Assembly: GCA_902783005.1 (NCBI GenBank)
Contig: CACZPI010000143.1
Span: 20,145-84,144, forward strand
From: an uncultured Ruminococcus sp.
GTDB lineage: Bacteria; Bacillota; Clostridia; Oscillospirales; Ruminococcaceae
DNA: 64,000 bases
Direction: 5' to 3'
Under the pieces are notes generated by a model. That model had not been told where the DNA came from and ran no database searches. It saw nothing but the letters and a program-made list of their open reading frames with translations. Every line of letters starts with the position of its first letter. Within the stretch, counting starts at the first letter, position 1. Positions 52,551 through 61,183 of this stretch are shown here, piece after piece. The translations under genes were made by a program, and so were the position numbers.

Positions 52551-55241
52551 ATGCACAAATCCATCAGCGCACGACTGCTCTCGATCCTGACCGGTACTGC
52601 CATGCTCCTGTCCGGTGCGAGCGCACTTCCCGCCATGGCAGATGCGGGCGAAGATCCCGGAACGGTATCGGAATCCGAAAAGGTATTTCCCGATCCGGAA
52701 ACCCTCACGCCCAATGAGGTCAATTTCGCCAAGGCTCTGCAGCTTTCCATGTATTTCTACGATGCCAACAAGTGCGGCGAACGCAGCGGCCGGCTTGAAT
52801 GGCGCAATGACTGCCACATGGAGGATGCGCAGATCCCGCTCATTCCCCTGACGGAAAAGCAGCGCGGCACCAATCTCTCCCAGGAATTCATTGACGAGAA
52901 CCGTGCCATCCTGGATCCGGACGGCGACGGCATGATCGACCTCGAGGGCGGCATGCACGATGCCGGCGACCATGTCAAATTCGGCCTGCCCGGTACCTAC
53001 GCTGCCTCCACACTCGGCTGGGGCTACTACGAATTCCGCGATGCCTACAAGGATTCCGGACAGCAGGAGCACATCGAGGACATTCTCCACTGGTTCAATG
53101 ACTTCTACCTGAAATGCCTGTACTACGATGAATCCGGCGAGAATGTACTGGCATTCTGCTACCAGGTCGGTGAGGGCAAGATCGACCATAACTATTGGGT
53201 CTGCCCCGATCTCCAGGGCTCGTGGCTGCTCGATTTTGAGCGTCCGGCCTATTTTGCCACGCTCGAAACACCTGCCTCCGACATGTGCGCGGGTGCAGCA
53301 GCTTCGCTTGCAGTCAACTATCTGAATTTCAAGGACACCGAGCCGGAATATGCAGCCCAGTCCCTGAAGGCTGCCAAGGCACTCTACAAATTCGCAGCCG
53401 AAACGCATTCCGAGCGCAAGGTCATCAACACCGGCGACGACAAGCCCGTTGAGGAGCATGAGGGCTACGATCCGGAAAACCCCGATGCCATCAATGAGGG
53501 CGCAGAAAACACCACAATGGAGGTCACCTCTCTCGGCTTTGACGGCGGCTTCTACACCTCCTCCTATGACTATGACGAGCTTTCATGGGCGGCCGTATGG
53601 CTCTATTACTGCACCGGCGAGGACAGCTATATCAATGATATCATCTCCGTCGATGAATCTGTCACCTACGACAACGGCGGCCATCCGTACACCGGCTACA
53701 TCCGCCGCATCATCTCCGACACCGGCAGATGCTGGCAGAATATCTGGGTGCACTGCTGGGATACCGTCTGGGGCGGCGTCTTTGCCAAGCTCGCGCCGGT
53801 AACCAACATCTCCCGCGACTGGTACATCTTCCGCTGGAATCTGGAATTCTGGTCGGGCATGAATGAGCAGGAGCTCGCCGCGAACGAGAAGTCCGGCGGT
53901 ATGCCCCCGGCAGTCACCATGCACAAGTATTTCGGGCTGGACGACACCCTCTGGCAGACGACCATCACCGCCGAAGAGATCAAGGATCTGCCCGAGGCAC
54001 AGGGGGCTTATCTGGCCAAAACACCGGCCGGCTTCGGCATGCTGAATGAATACGGTTCCTGCCGCTACGACACCGCCGCACAGCTCTGTGCTCTGGTCTA
54101 TGCCAAGGAAACCGGCGACGATGTATTCGTCAACTGGTGCGCCGATCAGATGAGCTACATCATGGGCAATAACCCGATGGGACGTTCCTACATCGTCGGC
54201 TATGATCTGGAGAACGGTGCCTGCCATCCGCATCACCGTGCTTCCCACGGTTCGACCACGCAGAATATGGACGATCCGGTCGATCAGGCCCATGTCCTCT
54301 GGGGCGCACTGGTCGGCGGCCCGGACAAGTCCGACTGGCACCGCGACATTACCAAGGACTATGTCTACAATGAGGTCGCTGTCGACTACAATGCCGGCTT
54401 CGTCGGTGCATGCGCCGGTCTGTATGAATACATCGGACGCGATGCAGGCCACAAGCCCGAGGAGAATTTCCCGCCCTCCGAGCAGGAGCTCAACGGCGGC
54501 GTGCCGATCACGGAATTCACCATGAAGGCCGTTGTCGGCAGAGAGGATGACGATTCCACGCAGGTTCTGCTGGAGATCGACAACCACACGACTTTGCCGC
54601 CGCGTTACCTTGACGGCGTGTATGCGCGGTTCTACTTCAACATTTCCGAAATGCTCGATGCAGGCTATACCATTGACGATCTCCTGTTCAACGCACAGTA
54701 CGATTCCCTTGCCTCCAACACCAACGGTGAATACAGCGTGACCTATGAGGTCGTGCAGTACAATGACAAGGGTGACTGCTATGTCGAGCTGCACTGGCCG
54801 GCATGCCGTTTCTACGGTACGGAGCAGTATCAGTTCGCACTGGTCAATTCCGCCTACGTCAAGATCTGGGATTCCTCCAATGATTACAGCACCTCGCAGA
54901 TCCCGACCGCCGAGGAGCTTGGCCTGGAGCTTGGCAAGGCGCCGCAGTTCACGGATGTTGTCACAATGTATGTGGACGGTGTGAAGGTCTGGGGCACCGA
55001 ACCGGAGGATGCACCCCATGACATCCCGGGCGCTGTTGCCTACGGCGATACCGACTGCAACGGTACGGTAGCGCTTCTGGATGTCATTCTGCTCAACAAG
55101 AATCTCCTTGGCATGGTCGAGCTGAGCGATGACGGTGCGGTCAATGCAGATGTGGATCTGTCCGGCAAGCCGGATTCCACAGATTCCCTGTATATTCTGC
55201 AATCCCTCGTCAGCCTTGTGACGCTCCCTGTCAGAAAGTAA
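52551..55241 (+). CDS. Dockerin-bearing GH9 cellulase (GH9-CBM3c-dockerin)
   Basis: Secreted cellulosomal family 9 enzyme, 896 residues. Signal peptide to ~residue 31 (ALPAMA|DAG); GH9 domain ~50-630 with GGMHDAGDHVKFGLPGTYAA, the HPHHRASHGST motif and the acid in YNEVAVDYNAGF; CBM3c-like module ~650-800 (EFTMKAVVGREDDDSTQVLL, YARFYFNISEMLDAGYTIDD); dockerin ~829-896 with Ca loops DTDCNGTVALLD and DVDLSGKPDSTD. The GH9 part begins PNEVNFAKALQLSMYFYDAN and carries inserts (for example residues ~300-330). ATG at 52551 follows GAAGGAAGGG. It has its own promoter and terminator. GH9-CBM3c enzymes are often processive endoglucanases; this is family inference. Confidence 0.93.
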   Translation: MHKSISARLLSILTGTAMLLSGASALPAMADAGEDPGTVSESEKVFPDPETLTPNEVNFAKALQLSMYFYDANKCGERSGRLEWRNDCHMEDAQIPLIPLTEKQRGTNLSQEFIDENRAILDPDGDGMIDLEGGMHDAGDHVKFGLPGTYAASTLGWGYYEFRDAYKDSGQQEHIEDILHWFNDFYLKCLYYDESGENVLAFCYQVGEGKIDHNYWVCPDLQGSWLLDFERPAYFATLETPASDMCAGAAASLAVNYLNFKDTEPEYAAQSLKAAKALYKFAAETHSERKVINTGDDKPVEEHEGYDPENPDAINEGAENTTMEVTSLGFDGGFYTSSYDYDELSWAAVWLYYCTGEDSYINDIISVDESVTYDNGGHPYTGYIRRIISDTGRCWQNIWVHCWDTVWGGVFAKLAPVTNISRDWYIFRWNLEFWSGMNEQELAANEKSGGMPPAVTMHKYFGLDDTLWQTTITAEEIKDLPEAQGAYLAKTPAGFGMLNEYGSCRYDTAAQLCALVYAKETGDDVFVNWCADQMSYIMGNNPMGRSYIVGYDLENGACHPHHRASHGSTTQNMDDPVDQAHVLWGALVGGPDKSDWHRDITKDYVYNEVAVDYNAGFVGACAGLYEYIGRDAGHKPEENFPPSEQELNGGVPITEFTMKAVVGREDDDSTQVLLEIDNHTTLPPRYLDGVYARFYFNISEMLDAGYTIDDLLFNAQYDSLASNTNGEYSVTYEVVQYNDKGDCYVELHWPACRFYGTEQYQFALVNSAYVKIWDSSNDYSTSQIPTAEELGLELGKAPQFTDVVTMYVDGVKVWGTEPEDAPHDIPGAVAYGDTDCNGTVALLDVILLNKNLLGMVELSDDGAVNADVDLSGKPDSTDSLYILQSLVSLVTLPVRK

Positions 55242-55257
55242 AGAAACCATACCTGAA

Positions 55258-55287
55258 CCCCCTTCCCGATGCGGAAGGGGGCTCTTT
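55258..55287 (+). terminator. Intrinsic terminator after GH9-CBM3-dockerin gene
   Basis: CCCCCTTCC (55258-55266) and GGAAGGGGG (55273-55281), loop CGATGC, then CTCTTTT. It also lies at the end of the convergent ylbJ-like gene. Confidence 0.88.
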
Positions 55288-55297
55288 TCGTGTTCCT

Positions 55298-56284
55298 TCA
55301 TATTCTGCGTTCCCGCCGGCACAGCAGCAGAATGCTCATGGCCAGCAAGGCGATTCCCGGAACCGCGCCAAAGCTGAATACCGCTGTTTCCTGCAACAGG
55401 CATCCGGCGCTGACCGCCTCCGGCATCATCCGGATGCCTGCCAGACAGATCCCATACGAGGCCGCCCCCGCCAGGATCCGGCATCCCCAGAACCGCAGCC
55501 ACGGCAATCCCCCGCATATCGCCGCAAGCTGCAAATGCACACAGATACCGCCGAAAGCAAGCAATCCCGCCGCCAACGGGAGGCTGCACCCGGCATCCCG
55601 AAGCTCTGTGATGCAGCTGATTTCCAACAGGGTCTGCACCACCGGCGGCAGATGCAAGGGTGCTGCAATACCCATGATGCCTGCAAACAGCAGCACCATG
55701 GCGCAGATTTTCAGCATGCCGGAGGCCGCACTGTCCACAGCCCTTGTAAAAACCTGTGCATTCCATTCCGGAACAGTGTGCTCCTCCCGGATGCGGCATC
55801 CGCGTGCAAGTAAAATACCCAGCAAAAGATTTGGCAGGATGACCGAAAGCAGGATCCATGCTGCCATTTTCCCCGGGACATTCCGGCAGACCGTCCCCAG
55901 CAGAAACCCGGGGCCGCATCCGATGCAGGCACAGAGCATCCGCTGCTCCTGCGCCCTTGTGATGCAGCCCTTTTCCGATAATCCATGCAAAAGCTGTGCG
56001 CCCACCGGATACCCGCCAAGCTGTGAAAAGACCACAACCGCCAGCAGAACCGCATCCGCATGAAGCACCCGTTTTGTGAACCTGTCCAGCGGCCGGATCA
56101 TCCACATCAGCAGGCCGCTTCCCGTGCAGACCGCCGCCAGAACCGCATAGCAATACAGCGACGGGATCAGCACACAGACGCACCTTTCCCCTGCTGCCAG
56201 CAATGCCTCGCGGATCTGCGTGTGGAACATTGCCATTACCATGAATGCACCTGCTACAAGAATCGCAGCCATTCCTCGTTTCAT
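55298..56284 (-). CDS. ylbJ: YlbJ-like sporulation membrane protein
   Basis: A polytopic protein of 328 residues with SQLGGYPVGAQLLHGLSEKG, ITRAQEQRMLCACIGCGPGF and further membrane segments, the layout of YlbJ, a mother-cell protein needed for resistant spores in Bacillus and related to nucleoside-transporter gate domains. The ATG at 56284 (MKRGMAAILVAGAF) follows AGGTG; an ATG two codons earlier directly abuts that site. Longer in-frame extension upstream is antisense to yqfC. It is divergent from yqfC-yqfD, another sporulation pair, with 81 nt between. Identity is by pattern only, so moderate. Confidence 0.75.
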   Translation of the reverse strand: MKRGMAAILVAGAFMVMAMFHTQIREALLAAGERCVCVLIPSLYCYAVLAAVCTGSGLLMWMIRPLDRFTKRVLHADAVLLAVVVFSQLGGYPVGAQLLHGLSEKGCITRAQEQRMLCACIGCGPGFLLGTVCRNVPGKMAAWILLSVILPNLLLGILLARGCRIREEHTVPEWNAQVFTRAVDSAASGMLKICAMVLLFAGIMGIAAPLHLPPVVQTLLEISCITELRDAGCSLPLAAGLLAFGGICVHLQLAAICGGLPWLRFWGCRILAGAASYGICLAGIRMMPEAVSAGCLLQETAVFSFGAVPGIALLAMSILLLCRRERRI

Positions 56285-56365
56285 ATCCATCACCTGTACA
56301 CCGTATGCATCCGGCTCCGGTTCTATGCACAAAGCCTGCGGCATATACTCCGGTGGGGTGATGGC

Positions 56366-56617
56366 ATGAAACGAAAGCATCGGATTTTGCAGCACTGGAT
56401 GGTACTGGATTCCTACCTGCATCTGCACGGCAAGGAAGCGGTACGGATCGAGAATTGCCGCAGGATCCTGGAATATAACGAGGTACTGGTGCGCGTGCAG
56501 ACCTATGATCTCACGGTGGCTGTCTGGGGCACCGGACTGCGGGTATTTGATTACAATGATTCAGAGGTGATCGTCCGCGGGGACATTTCCTCGGTCGAAC
56601 TGGCGGAGGTGAAGTAA
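56366..56617 (+). CDS. yqfC: Sporulation protein YqfC
   Basis: An 83-residue protein, MKRKHRILQHWMVLDSYLHL then RIENCRRILEYNEVLVRVQT, LTVAVWGTGLRVFDYNDSEV and IVRGDISSVELAEVK. The G-x-L-x-V-x-x-Y region and the closing V-x-G-x-I-x-S are typical of YqfC/YabP proteins. It starts at the ATG at 56366 behind GGTGGGG and its stop overlaps the start of yqfD (TAATG). In Bacillus yqfC-yqfD directly precede phoH; here they are 34 kb away. Confidence 0.85.
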   Translation: MKRKHRILQHWMVLDSYLHLHGKEAVRIENCRRILEYNEVLVRVQTYDLTVAVWGTGLRVFDYNDSEVIVRGDISSVELAEVK

Positions 56618-57771
56618 TGCTTCGGGATTATTGCAATATCTCGATTTCCGGCGGAAATCCATACCCCATCGTCAATGCCGTCCGGCAAAGCCCGATTGCC
56701 TGCGCCGAGCAATGCATTCACGGGGACAGCTTCACCTGCCGCATTCATAGGCGCGATCTGCCTGCGCTGCGGGAGCTGGCGGAGCAATTCCACATGACGA
56801 TCGAGGTGAATCGCCCCCATTCTGTGGAAGGTCACCTGCTGCGGTATCGGCTTCGGATCGGGATTCCGGTCGGACTGCTGCTGGGGCTTCTGCTGATCCT
56901 CTGGCAGAGCAATACGGTGGAAACCATCGAAATTCAAGGAAATGTCCTCACGCCGGAATCCGCGATCGTCGCGCAGCTTGCAGACGCCGGAGTTTCCCGC
57001 GGGACATGGATCCCGGGAATGGATGTCTATGCCGTGGAGACGCATATCCGCTCGAATCTGTCCGAGCTTGCATGGGTCAGCATCCGGCATACGGGAAGCC
57101 GCCTTGTGGTGGAGGTCTCCGAGATCACCAAGCCGCCCGAAATGCTGCATGAACGGACGCCCTGCAATATCGTGTCAGCCCGAGACGCACAGATCACATC
57201 CGTCCGCGTATACAGCGGGCAGCTCATGCATCTGGTCGGGGACGGCGTGACCAAAGGGGAGCTTCTTGTCAGCGGAATGCTGCTCGATGAAACGGGGCAC
57301 ACCTCCTGGAGGCATGCATATGCGAGCATTATCGGCATTTACGAGCATCAGGCGGAGCTGAAGGAAGCATTCCGGGAGGAAAAGCGCATTCCGACCGGAC
57401 AGGTCACCCGGCAGAAATGGCTGCGGATCTTCGGCCTGCGCATTCCCCTGACATGGAAGCGCCCAGATTATGCACAAGCCGAAATTGCGGAATCGGAAAC
57501 GCCGGTGTATCTGTTTCATGCAGCACTTCCGGTTTCCGTCATGATGCGAACCTCCGCTGAAATTTCCACAGAGATCACAACACGATCATTGCCGGAGCTC
57601 CGAACTGCGATGCGCGATTCGATCCGGCGCTATGAAGCCAATATGCTCTCTGACGTGACGATCCTGGATCGCTCGGAAGAGATTTCCGAAAGCCCCGAAG
57701 GTCTGACCTGTACCCTACATTACCGGGTCGAAGGTGAAATCGGGGAAGAACGCGATTTCTACATTAAATAA
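56617..57771 (+). CDS. yqfD: Sporulation protein YqfD
   Basis: A 384-residue protein with an N-terminal cytoplasmic domain (~residues 1-88), one membrane segment (IGIPVGLLLGLLLILWQSNT) and an outer region with a POTRA-like start (VETIEIQGNVLTPESAIVAQ, then WIPGMDVYAVETHIRSNLSE). This is the YqfD layout; the protein is made in the mother cell under sigma-E in Bacillus and is needed for sporulation. Coupled to yqfC. Its presence with ylbJ suggests the organism, or a recent ancestor, can form spores. Confidence 0.9.
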   Translation: MLRDYCNISISGGNPYPIVNAVRQSPIACAEQCIHGDSFTCRIHRRDLPALRELAEQFHMTIEVNRPHSVEGHLLRYRLRIGIPVGLLLGLLLILWQSNTVETIEIQGNVLTPESAIVAQLADAGVSRGTWIPGMDVYAVETHIRSNLSELAWVSIRHTGSRLVVEVSEITKPPEMLHERTPCNIVSARDAQITSVRVYSGQLMHLVGDGVTKGELLVSGMLLDETGHTSWRHAYASIIGIYEHQAELKEAFREEKRIPTGQVTRQKWLRIFGLRIPLTWKRPDYAQAEIAESETPVYLFHAALPVSVMMRTSAEISTEITTRSLPELRTAMRDSIRRYEANMLSDVTILDRSEEISESPEGLTCTLHYRVEGEIGEERDFYIK

Positions 57772-57801
57772 AAAAACCCCGGAACCTTGAGGGTTCCGGG
57801 G
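57771..57801 (-). terminator. Intrinsic terminator after CBM4-GH9-dockerin gene
   Basis: CCCCGGAACC (57777-57786) and GGTTCCGGGG (57792-57801), 10-bp perfect stem, with TTTTTTT on the minus strand. It serves the GH9 gene and probably also ends yqfD from the other side. Confidence 0.92.
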
Positions 57802-57835
57802 TTCTTGCTGTTATGCTTTTGGTTTACGCAGCAAC

Positions 57836-60800
57836 TCAGCTCTTGACAGGCAGAGTTACCAGGCTTACCAGGCTCTTCAGAATGTAGAGGGAGTCAGTGC
57901 CGTCAACAGCGGTGTCGATGTTGACATCTGCATTCTTAGCACCCTTGTCGGAGAGCTTCTCCATACCGAGCAGGTTCTTGTTGAGCAGGATAACGTCGAG
58001 CAGCTCAACCTTGCCGTTGCAGTCGGTATCGCCGTACAGGATATCGCCATCCTCAGAAGAAGAAGAGGTCGGATTATCATGCTCGCCTGCTGCGTCATTT
58101 GCATAATCCTCAGCGAAGGAAGCCATCCATACTACCGGAGAGTTCCAGTTGATGGTGATCTCGTTTACAGACCATGCATCGTTCAGGTCGAGGTAGCACT
58201 TCATCGGAGCCAGCTCACCGATCTTATAGCCTGCGCCCTTGATCATCGGGTCGTTCATGTTGGAGTTCGGGCCGCCGGAGAGGCATCCATCCGGGCACCA
58301 CGGCCAGTCAACCTTCATCTGGTGGTTCCAGAATCTGTGGTGCGGGTTCTCCGTAGTGGAAGTACCGTAGCCGGTTACATAGGAGTTCTCCATTGCGTTT
58401 CTACCGAAGATGTAGTCCATAGCAGTGGTAGCACCGTCGAGGTACTTCACGTTGCCGGTTACATTGTAGGCAGTACCAAGGATGATTGCGTTGTTGATAA
58501 CCATGGAGTTGGAGCCCCACTCATAGCCGCCGTCCAGATGGATGGTGCGCTCAGAAGTAGAGTCAGAAGACAGGTCGAAGTCAACAACGGTTGCATCGTA
58601 GGAATGACCCGGATACGGAGTGCCGTATGCGGACTCAGCTTCCTTCTCAAGGTAGAAGTCACCAGCCTCCTGGAAGGACTGTACAACCTTCTTAGCCTCG
58701 TCAGCAGTCAGCAGATCCTGGTGCAGTGCCAGAGATGCAGTACCGAGGGCTGCAAGAGTACCCCAGGTGAAGGATGTCGGAGAGCCCTGGTTCTCACCGC
58801 CGACCAGGTTGGTCGTTACATAGAAGGCTTCCTTGTAAGCACGCATATCCTCTGCATACTCAGCAGTCTTACCCTCAGTGGTGATGAACAGCTCGCATGC
58901 TGCCCAGTAGAACTCATCAGATACCTGCGTATCGCCGTAAGGACCACCGCCGACGTTCTGATCCAGAGGAGCGAACATGTCGTCAGAGGATGCCTTGGAA
59001 GCAGCATCAGCATAGATATCACCGTAGTTCTTGGTGAATGCGGACTTGGCAGCCTTGTATGCCTTCTCAGCAACCTCAAGATAATGTGCTGCCTTGGTAG
59101 CATCGTAGGGCTTGATCAGACGGGACAGCTGTGCCAGAGCACCAGCGGTGTTCAGGGTAGCTGCATAGGTAACCGGCTTGATGATACGAGTCGGCATATT
59201 GGTGTTGTCGAGCTTCTCAGCGTCCTCACCGGTAGCGGTGGAGTACGGCATAACGCCCAGGCCGGTCCACTTGTAGTCATGCATCTTGTGGTATACCATG
59301 CCGTCGTCACGCTGCATCTTCTCGAAGAAGTCGGCTTCCCATGCGATCTCATCGAGGATATCCGGGATATTGTTGGAAGACTCAGGAATGTTGATGAAGT
59401 CAGCGCCAACTGCGAACTTATCCGGGCTCATCTCATAGGTGTTAGCAAGTGTCCACATGGAAACACCGCCGTTTACAACGTACTTACCGTAGTCACCGGC
59501 ATCGTACCAGCCGCCGGTAACGTCGCGCTTCTCGTGGCTGGAGTATCTGGCCTCGATCTCCTTGTTGGTCTGCTCAGTGTAAGCAAATACCCACTCATCG
59601 GTTACATAAGCCAAATCCGGATCGTGGCCGGCCTTACGGGTCAGATCCTTCTTGGAAGCGTTCTGGCCAGGATTCTGGATGTATGCTTCCTCGATTGCGA
59701 TACCGGAACGGTTCAGGTAGAAGTAGTTCAGGGAGTCAGCGAGCAGCGTGCCGCCGTGCTGGCCCTTGTAGATGTCCTCGCCGATCACGAAGTCAACGCT
59801 CTTGTTGCCAACGGTCAGGGTGTACTTGCCGGGCTTGGTCAGGGAGCTGAAGTCGATGGTCTGGCAGTACTCCCATGCACCCTCATCATACATGGTTGCA
59901 GAGGTCGTACCGGACAGGGTATCAGCACCGGTGATAGTAAAGCTCTGCGGAGCAGCGCCCTCAGTTACAACAACGGTAGCCTTCTTCTCACGGTTCGGGA
60001 AGTAGCCGAGCTGGTTGACAACCAGACCCTTTGCTTCCTTAGCTGCCTCAGCCTTGTAATCATGTTCGTCGCCGGTCATATCAACGAGAGCCATGTTATC
60101 GAAGCGCAGGATGGTGCCCTCCGGGAACATCGGAGCATCGGTGAAGGAGCCGTCGCCGCCGAGGTGGAATGTCCACTCAGCAGAGCCGTCAACCTTATCC
60201 GGAGGCGTGGTGTTCTCGATGAACTTCTTGGACAGCAGAAACTCGTAAGCGTAGGTGGTCCAGGTCTTTGCCGGGATCGTGTCGCTCTTCCAGCTGTTCC
60301 AGCCCTCATAGTACGGAACATCCCAGTCAGAGGAGTTCGCACTGTCGGTCGGAGTGCCCTTGGAGCTCTTGGCGCTCTTCAGCTGAGATACCAGCTCATC
60401 CAGGCTCAGGTTCGGATCATACTTCATGTCGAGCTTGTTGCCGCAGCTGTGCCAGTACTCGAGATCGTTGTTGTTCAGATCACCGATCTTGGCATAGGTC
60501 TTACCAGAGTTAGAAGCGTAGATGGAGTAAGTGATACGATAAACGTGACCCCACTCCAGGGACAGACCTCTGTGACGGAACTGGCAGTCCCATCTGTCCT
60601 CACCACCGTTGGAAGCTCCACCGGGGTTCTCGATCTTGATGGCGTAAACGCCGTCTACTACGGAGAACTGCATCTTACCGGTAGCACTCTCGCAGATGTG
60701 CCACGGAAGACCAGCGCCGTCGTTAAATGTACCCTCACCAAGCAGCATGCCTGCATGTGCGGTCAGGGCTGCAAGAGAAGATGCAGAAGCGGAAACTGCC

Positions 60801-60856
60801 ATAGCGAGTGCAGCAGTGCTGGCCGCAAGTCTCTTGCCGAGTTTGGATTTCAGCAT
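57836..60856 (-). CDS. Dockerin-bearing GH9 cellulase (CBM4-Ig-GH9-dockerin)
   Basis: Secreted 1006-residue cellulosomal enzyme. Signal peptide to ~residue 36 (ending TAHA|G); CBM4-like module ~37-250 (PWHICESATGKMQFSVVDGV, GGEDRWDCQFRHRGLSLEWG); Ig-like module ~272-350 (LVVNQLGYFPNREKKATVVV); GH9 ~365-905 with VTGGWYDAGDYGKYVVNGGV, NPHHRFWN and WSVNEITINWNSPVVWM; Ser-rich link; dockerin ~939-1006 with DTDCNGKVELLD and DVNIDTAVDGTD. In the DAGDH motif the His is Tyr (DAGDY), while the anchored paralogue at 29580 keeps DAGDH. Codons favour GGT, TCT, AGA, CGT, as in ribosomal genes and unlike the other GH9 genes, pointing to high expression. Start ATG at 60856 behind GGGAGGG. Confidence 0.93.
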   Translation of the reverse strand: MLKSKLGKRLAASTAALAMAVSASASSLAALTAHAGMLLGEGTFNDGAGLPWHICESATGKMQFSVVDGVYAIKIENPGGASNGGEDRWDCQFRHRGLSLEWGHVYRITYSIYASNSGKTYAKIGDLNNNDLEYWHSCGNKLDMKYDPNLSLDELVSQLKSAKSSKGTPTDSANSSDWDVPYYEGWNSWKSDTIPAKTWTTYAYEFLLSKKFIENTTPPDKVDGSAEWTFHLGGDGSFTDAPMFPEGTILRFDNMALVDMTGDEHDYKAEAAKEAKGLVVNQLGYFPNREKKATVVVTEGAAPQSFTITGADTLSGTTSATMYDEGAWEYCQTIDFSSLTKPGKYTLTVGNKSVDFVIGEDIYKGQHGGTLLADSLNYFYLNRSGIAIEEAYIQNPGQNASKKDLTRKAGHDPDLAYVTDEWVFAYTEQTNKEIEARYSSHEKRDVTGGWYDAGDYGKYVVNGGVSMWTLANTYEMSPDKFAVGADFINIPESSNNIPDILDEIAWEADFFEKMQRDDGMVYHKMHDYKWTGLGVMPYSTATGEDAEKLDNTNMPTRIIKPVTYAATLNTAGALAQLSRLIKPYDATKAAHYLEVAEKAYKAAKSAFTKNYGDIYADAASKASSDDMFAPLDQNVGGGPYGDTQVSDEFYWAACELFITTEGKTAEYAEDMRAYKEAFYVTTNLVGGENQGSPTSFTWGTLAALGTASLALHQDLLTADEAKKVVQSFQEAGDFYLEKEAESAYGTPYPGHSYDATVVDFDLSSDSTSERTIHLDGGYEWGSNSMVINNAIILGTAYNVTGNVKYLDGATTAMDYIFGRNAMENSYVTGYGTSTTENPHHRFWNHQMKVDWPWCPDGCLSGGPNSNMNDPMIKGAGYKIGELAPMKCYLDLNDAWSVNEITINWNSPVVWMASFAEDYANDAAGEHDNPTSSSSEDGDILYGDTDCNGKVELLDVILLNKNLLGMEKLSDKGAKNADVNIDTAVDGTDSLYILKSLVSLVTLPVKS

Positions 60857-61029
60857 TGGTTTTACCCTCCCATAAAAATTTGATAAATTTGGATCCTTAT
60901 ATCACGTCAGCCAGTGCAAGCCGGCGCAATATGCTGATAAAATGATAGAGATTTCAAGATAGCACAAGCACCGGATTTCACAGCCTTGTCACAGCATAGT
61001 CATCCGTTCTTAAAATCCCTGTCAAGATA

Positions 61030-61058
61030 ATTATAGTATATTTGTACAAAAAAGTAAA
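61030..61058 (-). promoter_or_regulatory. Promoter of CBM4-GH9-dockerin gene
   Basis: TTTACT (61053-61058) and TATAAT (61030-61035) with a 17-bp AT-rich spacer, minus strand. Confidence 0.75.
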
Positions 61059-61141
61059 GCGTTTTTTTGAAATTCGGGATAACTTCCAAATGATTGACTA
61101 TTATTTTATGCATCTTAACCAAATATGTGGAAAACAGCCAG

Positions 61142-61175
61142 AAAAAAAGAGGAGACGCCGGGGCATCTCCTCTTT
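61142..61175 (-). terminator. Intrinsic terminator after GH9-CBM3-dockerin gene
   Basis: AAAGAGGAGA and TCTCCTCTTT stem (61146-61155 and 61166-61175), 10-nt loop, then TTTT on the minus strand, 9 nt after the stop. Confidence 0.92.
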
Positions 61176-61183
61176 GAAAACGA

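Larger units (their letters stand above)
60857..61183. other. Intergenic region with promoter, long leader and a terminator
   Basis: A 327-nt gap between two GH9 genes on the same strand. It holds the promoter at 61030-61058, a leader of about 165 nt before the 60856 start, and the terminator of the upstream gene at 61142-61175. No ORF of note. The leader contains a second TTGACA (near 61018-61023) with no well-spaced -10 box. I see no known riboswitch. Confidence 0.7.

Noticed and set aside
56300-56328. Sigma-E-like promoter before the ylbJ-like gene (GCATAG, 15 bp, CATACGGT on the minus strand)
   Set aside because: The expected start point falls on the ribosome binding site, leaving almost no leader; the match is also imperfect.
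56342-56349. CATATACT as a sporulation sigma -10 box before yqfC
   Set aside because: It is too close to the yqfC ribosome binding site and no good -35 box is in place.
60880-61025. Riboswitch in the leader of the CBM4-GH9-dockerin gene
   Set aside because: The leader is long but I find no known aptamer core or terminator/antiterminator pair.
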